A DNA stretch of 64,000 bases from Prevotella sp. (GTDB lineage Bacteria; Bacteroidota; Bacteroidia; Bacteroidales; Bacteroidaceae), in contig JAFZVV010000019.1 of the NCBI GenBank assembly GCA_017617615.1, forward strand, positions 1-64,000, written 5' to 3'. The notes under the pieces are model-generated. The model worked only from the letters and a program-made list of their open reading frames with translations. It did not search any database and was not told where the DNA came from. Numbering within the stretch: position 1 is the first letter of the stretch; each line of letters opens with the position of its first letter. Below are positions 51,834 through 62,100 of the stretch, one piece after another. A program made the position numbers and the translations under genes.

Positions 51834-53141
51834 TTAATGATTCACCACTTTGCGCTTGCCTTGGATGAAGATTCCCTTCATGGCGGGCTTGCCACCCAAC
51901 TCTTGTCCGCCGAGCGTCCGCCATTTGCCGGATGAGGAGTCGGCAGGCGATGTACGCTCTGGCGATGAGATGCCCTCGGTCTCGTCGGAGAAACCGATGT
52001 AGAAAGAGGCCGACTGTGCGCCGTCGAGTGTGAGGTATGCCCTGTAGGGCGGCACGGTGACGGAGGTGTTTCCGCCACCTACCAGTTTCCATTCGTTGTT
52101 GGCCTGGAGCACATAGTAGTTTTCTGCCGCCTCGGAATAGCCGATGCGGTGGAAGGTGCCATGGATGGTGACGCCGTTGGCCGTGTCGAACTGAGCCACG
52201 GCGTCTTCCGTAGTAGGCAGTTCACGCTCTTCATTGCAACCGAGCTGCACGTTGTTCTCTGGCGACACGATGAGATAGGGTTTGAAGGCCTCCATGTCGC
52301 CCTTTATCAGCTTGAAATACACGTCGTTGTCGTCTTTCCTTTTCAGCGAGTAGGCCTTGGCCCCTTGGGGTACTGGCAGCGAGTAGGGAAGGCATACCGA
52401 GTAGGCACCCGCATCAGCAGCCAGTTTTGGCACGGCAGAAATTGTAGAGGCGGTGAACCCATCGGGCACGCAGTAGTCCATATTGCGTGAGTAATGGAAT
52501 TCTGCGCAGGTGCGGTCGCTGCCATTGTCGATGACGATGTTGGTGCCAGCAGTTGTCCACCACGACTTCATATAGATTAACGTGAATTCAAGGTCCATGA
52601 GATAGTCAGTGAGTCCATAGTAATTCACTCCCTCGTTGATGAGTTGCTGATGCCATTTCCCGTCTTCCACCGCGCGGCAGTCCACCCAGCGCAGTCTGTC
52701 GCCGCAATGGAAGGCACCCATATCCACTTTCTCGATAGTGGATGGCAATGTGATGTGGGTGATGTTCACGCAGCGGTTGAAGGCAAACTCTCCAATCACC
52801 TTGATGCCCTCACTGATGATCACGCCGTTGATGTCCTCGTTGTCCACAGGGTGGTTCCTGTCGTTGAAAGCCCAGTCTACAATCTCGGTGATGGGGATGT
52901 CTTCATCGTAACCACTCACCTGCAGACTGCTGAGAATGGTAATGATACCGTTGGAAGGGAAACTGGAGTCGGTCTTGTCGTAGCCTGTACATTTCCAAGC
53001 ACTGTTGTTGCCTGCCTGCACAAACTCATATACCACACCGTCTTTGACTACTCGGTTGACACCTTGCGCGAATGCCGCCCCTTGCGCCAGGGCAAGGAGC
53101 AGCATCGCTGATGTCAGGTAACGAAGCACCGTTGTTTTCAT
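51834..53141 (-). CDS. BspA-type leucine-rich protein with C-terminal sorting-like tail
   Basis: The 435-residue exported protein has a signal peptide (cleavage near AAFAQ, residue 25), a beta region and LRR_5-type repeats (about 95-160: IISEGIKVIGEFAFNRCVNI, ITLPSTIEKVDMGAFHCGDR). A bacterial-adhesin-like domain follows. The last 35 residues read KWRTLGGQELGGKPAMKGIF then IQGKRKVV, the short ending of Prevotella surface proteins that resembles a type IX sorting signal. Its ATG overlaps the stop of the giant gene by 4 nt, so it is translationally coupled to it. Confidence 0.86.
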   Translation of the reverse strand: MKTTVLRYLTSAMLLLALAQGAAFAQGVNRVVKDGVVYEFVQAGNNSAWKCTGYDKTDSSFPSNGIITILSSLQVSGYDEDIPITEIVDWAFNDRNHPVDNEDINGVIISEGIKVIGEFAFNRCVNITHITLPSTIEKVDMGAFHCGDRLRWVDCRAVEDGKWHQQLINEGVNYYGLTDYLMDLEFTLIYMKSWWTTAGTNIVIDNGSDRTCAEFHYSRNMDYCVPDGFTASTISAVPKLAADAGAYSVCLPYSLPVPQGAKAYSLKRKDDNDVYFKLIKGDMEAFKPYLIVSPENNVQLGCNEERELPTTEDAVAQFDTANGVTIHGTFHRIGYSEAAENYYVLQANNEWKLVGGGNTSVTVPPYRAYLTLDGAQSASFYIGFSDETEGISSPERTSPADSSSGKWRTLGGQELGGKPAMKGIFIQGKRKVVNH

Positions 53142-56100
53142 TCTGCTTTGTTGGTTTTAATGATGCGTTTCACGCTGACGTTTCCTGCCTGGTCGACAGC
53201 CTTGATGATATAAACGCCGTCGACTACGGTCAGCAGGTCGATATCGGCCTTGCCTTCGTAGACAGGACAAGACATGACCTGGGCACCCACGGTGGAATAC
53301 ACTTCGACGCTTCGCAGTGGCTGTTCAGAGCGCACGTACACCATACGCTGGGTCTTGGGCGGCGTGATGCTGATGCCCGTGTAGTGGAGCTCGTCGATGC
53401 CCAGGGAGTTGCCGATGGTGAGCGTCTTCGGCGTTTCTGGGTCGCCCTCGATGTTGTCGCTCAGGAATAGGCTGGTCTCCACGATACCTCGCACCTCATT
53501 GTCGTAGAAGGTGCGGAACTGTACCACTTTGCCCGACTCCTCGGCGTTGGCTGCCACCGTGATGTAGTAGATGCCGTTGATGGCATGGGTCACGCCGCGG
53601 CACTCACCGTCGATGTAGGCGGCTACCCATGCGGTGTCTACCGGCAGGGTGCCATCGGTGAGGGTGGCTATCACATGCATGTTGTCGGAGAACAGATGGT
53701 GGTCGACGGGCGTGAACGGACACCAGTCGCTTGTAGCGGCCACGCTGTCGTCATCGTTGAAGGCGAGTTGCGAGCCGTTCGACTGCATGGCCTCCACGCT
53801 GGGATAGTGGAAGGTCTTGGTGTTCGGGTCGACAGATACATAGACGTAGCCTCTGCCTGGGATAATGCCCGTCAGGGTGCCCTCCCATTGGAATCCGTTG
53901 TAGTAGGCTATGCCTTGCTTGCCTATCACCCAGTCGCCCTTCACGGGATGCAGTTCGGCAAACGCCTCGTTGAGGCTGAGGTTGAAGAGCGACAGCGACC
54001 CAATCCAGTTGTAGCCATTGCTGATGGTCAGTGGATATTCCATGGTGTTGATGTAGTTGCCACGGATGCTCAAGCCCCTGATGGCGTTCGACATCTTCAG
54101 CTTGTACATCGCACTGGGGTTCACCGAGGTGAGTGTACCATTCCATCCGCTACTCTTGCAGAAGGTGATTTCACCCTCCTTATTCTTGAGGCAGTAGAAA
54201 GAGGCATTCGTGCCCAGCACGTCACCGGGCGACTCCTTGCCGGGGAGCGGCTTCACGTTGATGGATATCCAGTTCCAGGAGTAGTCAAGGTCGAGAATCT
54301 GCTCAATCAGGTTGGTGGCATTCCATTTTACTGGCTGGTCGTAGTTGCCTTGCAGGAGGTTGTTGACAAACTCCATCTGCTTCTCTTCGCCATTGACTGT
54401 GGTAATCACGTCGCTATACACGACGCCTCGCTCGCTGTCATAGATGCGGAAGGTGATGGGCTTGTTCTCATCACTTGGATTGCCATACACCACAAGGTTG
54501 GTGAAATAGGCATCACGAGACGGCATGAGCACAGGATTTGACATGCCGCGGCACTCATCGCCGATGAAGGCAGCGATTCGTGTCATGCTCTGCGTGGAAA
54601 TCTTGTCTTGGATGTAGACCTGTCCGATGATGCTCATCGAATTCTCATACAAGGAAGGATCATAATTCCATTCCGGTTCATTGCCGTAGACAACGATGTA
54701 GAATGACAGCGGCTCAAGAATGCCGTCATTATTGGATGCATAGATGACGAACACATTGGAGCCCAACGGGGCGTTCTGGCCAATGGTGAAGGTGATTTCC
54801 TCCTTCTGTCCTACAGCAATGGTTCCCTCCTTCTTGTCGACTGTCAGCCATGAGGGTAGCGACGTCAGCGTGTAGTTGCAATTCTCTGTTCCGGTATTTA
54901 CCAGCGGCACCTTGACATACGTGTCGTACTCATAGTCCTTTTCCAAGTATATGACGTCTGACATATATGGTTCCCATTTCAGTGTGCTGAAATTGGCCCT
55001 TGCCGTCCACGTAATGGGGTTGGAGAGGTTGCCATACATATCGGGTACGCCCTGCACGGTGAAGGAAACCACGTTGCCATGCATCCTCGAAGGCAGTGTC
55101 TTGAGTTTGATGAAGATCTCGTCGTCGTTGGCAGTGAAGTCGAAGTTGAGGTTCTCGTGCGTGGGTCGGGTCTTCAAAGGCGGTGCGTTGAGCGCCTGTG
55201 TCACGTTGGGACCTTCAGCAGTGCGCAACTCGCCATTAGTGCTCTTCTTTCCGCTGTCGAGGCTGAACTCCGCGTGTATCGTACCGTTGGCATCTTTATA
55301 CTTATGCTCCATGGGATAGTAAACCAGTAGTGATGGCATGACAGAGTCGTATTGGAAGTAGAGGCTCTCGATGAGCGACGTGCCGTCGATGGTGGCCTTC
55401 CATACCGCAAATTCGTCGATGTCGCCTTTGAACAGGCAGTCTGCCTTCACCTCGTTGCCTACATTGCGCTCACGGGCACCGAGGAAGACGTGAGAGGCGG
55501 CGAATGCCGGCACCTGAGTCTCGTTGATGGTCTTCACGGGCTGTCCGTCGATATAGATGTTGGCAGCAGTGCCACGACGCACGTTGAGGGCGAAGTGATG
55601 CCACTGGCCGTCGCTATAGTTGTTCTCGGTGAGCGTGACGGCCTCTCCGTCGGTGTTGAGCGACGACTGACCACGGTAGGTGCGAAGCAGCAGGGTGTGG
55701 TTGGTGTCGAAGTCTACCGACATACGGTCGGTGATAGAGAACAGCGAGGTGTTGGCATTGTCGCCTTTGTCGCCCTTGAACCAGAACATGAGCATGTAGT
55801 CGTCGTCGTCGCTCAAGGCCTCGGTGGATACATCGGCCTTGATATAGGCTGTGCCGTCGAGATGCGCTGCCTTGTTCTCGTTGTTGAGGTTCCACGACTC
55901 AGATGTGAGGTACATGTTGTGTCCGCGCGCGATGTCGGTCACCGTAGTGCCGTGTCCTTCGTTCATGCGCCAATAGCCCAGCAGGCCGTCCTTGTAGATA
56001 GGCAGCGATTTCCACATATACTCACGCATCTGCTCAGGCGTGCGTGCCGTCGACCAGATGGACAGTTCGTGCATGGCGCCCTTCATGTCCTCGGCCAGGA

Positions 56101-59100
56101 TGAGTTGTCCGGTATTGCTGTACTCTGGCACTGGCTGGTGGTCGAAGAGCACCTTTGTCTCAGAGCCATAACTGATTTGTGCATCATAGTAGTTCTCGGT
56201 GCTGGTGTTTGCATAACAGGAAGTGAGGAACACCCACTGTTCGGCAGGTATCGGCACGGCTTTGGCAGCAAACTGTTGTCCGTCGACAGTGAGGGTGGCA
56301 TAGCCATTGTCGTCTACGGAGAGCGCTATTTGGCTGTTGGCGGTGCCATGTTTGAGGATTGTGCCTCCACTCTGTCGGTAAATCCACATCGAAGCCGAGA
56401 AACTGGTGTGGGATACGGGGATGTAGCCTTCGTAGACAAGTGGGGTGCCATTGAGTTGCAGCGACACATAGTGGTCGATAGGCGATTCGTTGAGGTCGCC
56501 TACGATGGTGAAGTTCTTCTCCTTCGTGAGGTAGTTGGCACGAATGGGTTCGTTGAACTTGATGTGGATGTCGTCGGTGGGGGTGAGGATGCCTGTGTTG
56601 GGATAGGTCTGCCCGAGCAACATCGGGCCATGGGTGTCTTTCACCACCTCTATCTCCTCACTCTGCCAAGTCACCTCATTGTTCTTATATTTGCTGGTGG
56701 TCTCAATGCACACCATGTAGTGGCCATCGATGAGTGGCAGGGCGAAAGAATGGCTCACGCTCGACTTGTCAGAAGGAAGGAGCGACTGTCCGTCCTGCAG
56801 TTTGCCACCTGGCACCATATCCATGCCGTTGAAGTACTCATGGGCGGTAATCCAACTGTTGTCGCCGATGAAGCGGTACTTGAAGCGGATGCTCTTGAAG
56901 CCATTGAACGAGCGGTCGTAGTCCTTTGCGGTGACGGTGAGATAGCCATCGCTGTCCTGTTCCACGTCGGAGGCGTTCACCACTGTCTTGTTCACCAGGA
57001 TAGTGGCTTGGGGAGCGGCCTGCGTGAAGTGGATGGAGAAGTGTGCCTTGTCGTAGACATGGCCGAAGAGGCAGTCGGAAATAAGACCCAGTTCCATGTT
57101 TTCGTAGTCGAGGATGGAGGTGTCTGACTGTCGGATAGTCAGCACCTTCCGGGTCTCCACGTTGTAGGGGAGGGCGACGACCAGACCGCCGGTGATGGGT
57201 TCGCCGTCGACGAAGATTTGAAGGCCGTAGGGGTTGTCGAGGCACTTCAGAATGGGCACCAAGAGTTCCTCTCCCGTCTCGCTCTCATTCTTGAGCACGA
57301 TTTCGAGCGTGGCATCACGTCCTGAGGGTACGTCGAGAATCACGTTCTCGGGGATGGAGATCTTCGGATTGTCAATCTTCATCGTGGAGTAATTGAGCAC
57401 GGTAACAGGCGTGTAGTACTTCGTCTTCTCCTCTCCCTCATATGGACACCTGGTCTGTCCGCCGCGTGTGCGGAAGATGGGTCCCCAGCCCTTGGGCGAT
57501 TTATATACATCTACCGAAAGTGCTGCGCTGCGGTTATCGTCGTTGAGCGTATAACTGAAGACATTGGTATTGCCGGTAGTCTCTGTATCCTTGTCGGTGT
57601 AGTTGGAATGGAGGTCGAAGTTGGTCAGTTGGTAGGTGAAGGTCTTGGCACCTGTTGCTGCGGCCTCAGCCCCGTACTTCAGTTTTGTGAAGAACTTCAG
57701 TCCCCAGTTTTTTCCTTCATATTCCCATGACTTTTTGTTTTTGGATGAGGTGAAACTGACGGTGGTGCCACGGTCCCAGGAATAGTTCTGTTCCAACAAC
57801 TGGTTGTCGGCGAATGCTTTCACCTTGTCTTCTTCGTTGTCTTTCATGCACTTAATCCAGTTTTCGATGGCATTGTTGTAGAACGCGATGGAGTCAACGC
57901 CCTCGAAGTTCTCCGGCACACGCATGCTGTAACTCGGACCGTCCTCGCTATTGGCAGGGCCGGATGCTCGTGAACCCCAGACTTTCGTATCGGTGTTGCT
58001 CGAACCGTAGTTGGGGTCATCGGGCGAGAGGGTGGTAAAGAACATCACCCTGTCGACGCTGACGGGTATCTGTGACGCGTCGCTGACCGGAGTGAGCAAT
58101 TGGTTGCGCAGCATCTTGAGGTTGGGTATCTGGGTTTCCTCAAGGTATTTCTGCGTATAGCGGAAGAAGGTGTTGAACTCACTGCTTACGCTCATGCCCT
58201 TGTCCATTCCGAGTTTATAGGTGCCGTCGACTTGTTTTTGGAGTCCCACAATCATGGCACCGCCGAAGAGATAGTTCTTGGAGTAACCGATGAAGATGTC
58301 GCCTTCCGACCCCACATACGTGTTGAGTGAGGAAGAGGATATCTTTTCCGACACGGAAATGGTGATCTCGCTGCCATAGCCGTCGATGTCCTCGAAGTAG
58401 CCTTCAGCACCGATTTCATCGTCGTAATAGGCTTTCGCGTCCACAACTTCGGTCATGACTCCTACACCCGAGTAAATCGATGATTTCATGCCAGCGCCGA
58501 AATTCCATGATATGCCGTCTCTGGTTCCAATGAAATCAATTCTGTCGTGAGAGTTCACATGCACGGAGTCTTTCTGCCAGATGGCAGAGGAGTTGGCACC
58601 TGGTGGGTCGCGAAGCACCATGGCCAGTTTGTCCGGTCCTGCGGTGACGAAGTTGTTGCCCGTGGGGATGGCTCCGAAGACGATGCCGTCGAAACTGCCT
58701 TGCTTCCATCCATAGATAGCCCCGTCGACAGTGGTGAAAATGTTCATGGAGCGCGTGAAGGGAGCGGTGAGGTTGGGGAAACCGGCCTTCCATTTGTACA
58801 TGGCAGTACCCAGGGAGTCGAGTTTCATCTGGTTGGTCTCCAGGTTCACGATGTCGCCCATACTCACCGAGAGGGTGTCGTTGGTCACCGACTCACGGGC
58901 CACCTTCACCAACTCGCCCATTTCGTTGTCGATGGTGATGATGGAGTCTCTGAGGGCGGCTTCGTAACGACGCCCATCCTTGTCATCATCGTAGTTGACA
59001 TACGACTCGAATGCCCGCACCTTGAAGGTGTATTGCTCACTCTGCTCGAAGATGGGATAGCCGTAGAGATAGTTGGGCGTGCCGTCGTTGCCTATGGTGG

Positions 59101-62100
59101 CTACGGCCACTTGCACGTCATCCTCACCGGTTACCCTGACGGTTACGGAGTCGGTGCCGAAGAATCCGTTTTCTGCCCCCACCTGGCTGACCTCGAATTC
59201 CACTGGTGAGCGATAGGTGAGCCGCAGCACCTTGTTGCATTGGAACAGCGGGGCGTAACTGGTATGGCTGTCGTCCCAGAGCGTGTCGCACACAGCTGTC
59301 TCATAGACCTTGGAAAGATCGATGGCATTGAGGTTCTGGAAGGTATAGGCGTTGTCCATGTCGGGGTTGTGCTCGAATTTCACACTCCGTATGCGGTAGC
59401 GCAATGGTGGAAGCATGGCACTGAACTCGCCCGTCTTCGGGTCGGTCTTGATATAGATGTTCTTCACGGCGTTGTCGTCGCCACCGGCACGCCACGAAGT
59501 GCTGTTCACGTCGTTTGAATTGCTTTCAATAGGAACATCTTCCTTGTTGTTCACGATTTGGGTTACCAGACCATTGGTCTCCTCTACCACGTTGAGACGG
59601 CACTGCGGGAAGTCGAGAGCCTCGAGTTGCAGGGTGGCCTGCCCGATGGTGTTCTGGCTAACGCCATAGCCCAGCGGCTTCGAACCCTCGGCGGCACTGC
59701 CGGTAAGGCGGCCTCCGAAATGCACGAGCGTGTTGTCGGTGAAGTTGATGGTCTGGTCGGTGCGGAACTCATAGTTAGTGCCTTTCTCTTGCGGGAAACG
59801 GCCTTGTCCCACGAGGGTGTGACCAGAGCGCGAGGCGGTGATGTAGTGGAAGCCGATGGGCACACTGATGGTGTATTCGCCGTTGGCATTGGTGTAGATG
59901 ATTTCGCCGTCGGCCATGCAGACGGTGCCATCAACGGCGAATTGCACGCTGTCGACGGGAATGTCGGTGCCTTCATACATCACCTTACCTGTCACGGTGA
60001 AGCTGGAAACATCAGTGAAGTCGTAGTTGTTGAGCGACAGCGAACTGTTGCTGATGAATCCGGTGCGGGTATTGGGCGAGAACTCGTGGACGCCCAGCTC
60101 GGGCCGCACGGTATAGCCCGTTCCGCTGCCGGTGAAGGGGATGCCACGGATGACATACTCTCCCTGGGTGTTGGTCAGCCCATAGAGCCCCAATTGGCTG
60201 GAACTCGGAGTGAGCTGACTGCTCTTTGATGCGCCAACGCTGGGATGGCGACCGTTGGCCACGCCGCTGGTGCGCGACACATCGAAGGCATATTCGTCGA
60301 GTCCCTCGTCGAAGGGCCAATAGAGTTTCAGTCCTTCCTCCCGGCCACCGATGGTACGGCCGTAGTTGTTGCTCACCTCCTTGGCTGTGAGCGCTTTGCC
60401 CCACAGACGCACCTCGTCGAGATAGCCGGTGAAAGCACCTGTTCCGAACATCACGCCCAGGTCACCAGTGTAGGTGCTGAGTCTTTGGTCGTAATTGTTT
60501 TTGCTGATATACTGAGTGGCCTTGAGTTCGCCGTTGACATAGGCGAAGACGGTGTCGCTCTTGTGTACTACCGTGATATGGCTGTACTCATCGGTAGGTA
60601 TGTTGTCGGAAAGGAGCCTGGTGTAGTAGGTGTTGCTTTCATCGTAGCAGTTGAGCCACGACAGACGATAATTCGATGCGCTGGCAGTGCTCTTTTCGAG
60701 GTATACACTCAGGATGCGGTATATGTCGAGCAGGTAGAGCCGGTCGGTGGTGTTCAGATTGTCGGGGCGTACCCACATCTGTACGGTCCATTCTTTCGTT
60801 GCCCCCATCAGTTCGCGTACCTGGTCGGCCTGGGTATTCCAACTGATGCCGTTTCCTGACTCCAGCACCTTGCGGGCGAAGGAATAGGTCTGGCTGTTTT
60901 CCTCGTCGTCGCTGCGCTGCAAATTGACTTTTACGTTCTCCACGGCGGTGCCGGTGCCGAAGGTCACACGGCCAGAGATGGTGCCTGAGCCTTGTCCGAA
61001 GCCAGGCTCGATGCGGCTGTCGGTGAGCAGCGGGCTGTCGCTGTCCTCGCAATTGCTACCATAGGCCTCCACGCAGTATTCATAGTATCGGCCGGTTTCG
61101 GTGTTGGAGTCAAGGAAAGTGTATTCCCTCTCTGTACCTTTGGTGGAGTGAACGGTAATCCATTCGCTGGAGCCTATGAACCGGCGTTTCACCAGATATT
61201 GCGTGGGGTCGGTGCCCACCTGGTTGACTTTCCACGTCACACGCACGCCTTCGCTGATGCTGCCCTTGGTCACGCTGAGGTCGGTGATGGTGGTGCTGGC
61301 AGTGATGCGCGCGGTGATGGTGTCGCTGTAATAGTGCAGCGCGTTGTTGAAGAGGTCGAGTTGTACATAGTAGCGATAGACATCGCAGTTGCTCTCCGGC
61401 TTGTTGTCGAGGAACGACGTCTTTCCATCCTTGCGTCTGGCGTCCACACTGCCATAATCGAGTGCCAATGTGCCGTCGGTGCTGATACGGTGAATGCGGA
61501 AAGTGAGGTCGCTCTCTTTCTCTGGGATGTTCTCGAAGTTCCAATCGAGTTTGATCTTCTCCGTTTCTCCCATGTCCTGCGTGAGGTGGAAATTGATGAT
61601 GGGAGTAGTGTTAGCCGTGCACTGCGCGAAGTTGCAGTTGGTGAGTGGCTGCGGGTCAGTAGGAATCTTAAAGCCATCTTTGGTCCATGAGTTCAATATG
61701 AGCACTACCTCATAGCGGTATTTCCGTCCCCACAGCATGCCGCGGTCGATGTTGTCCTCAAACGTGTTCGAGGTAGTGCTTCCCAACTCCTCGCGGTTGC
61801 CGGCATAGGTGCCGTCGTTATTGAGTAGCGTACGGTACACATAGAATTTCGAGTCGGAGGGGAATTCCTTTTTCTTTTCCCACGATAGCAGCACTTTGCC
61901 GGCCACTTGGTTGAAGTCGGCTTTCATTCCCATGGCGGCATTGGTGAACTCCTTGACGGTTTTCTCGCGTACCGAAGTTTGTTTGAGCGTCCGGTTGCCG
62001 GTTGTCCACGTGCTGCTACGGTAATATGCTGTCTTCATGTTGAGCGTGCTCGTGGTAGAATGATAGATGATGAAACGGAAGGGCTTGTCGGCAGGCACCT

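Noticed and set aside
55352..57127. 591-codon open frame on the plus strand opposite the giant gene
   Set aside because: It is the antisense of the LamG region; the translation is repetitive (Val/His/Gly/Glu) and without domains, and the minus-strand frame is continuous and domain-bearing.
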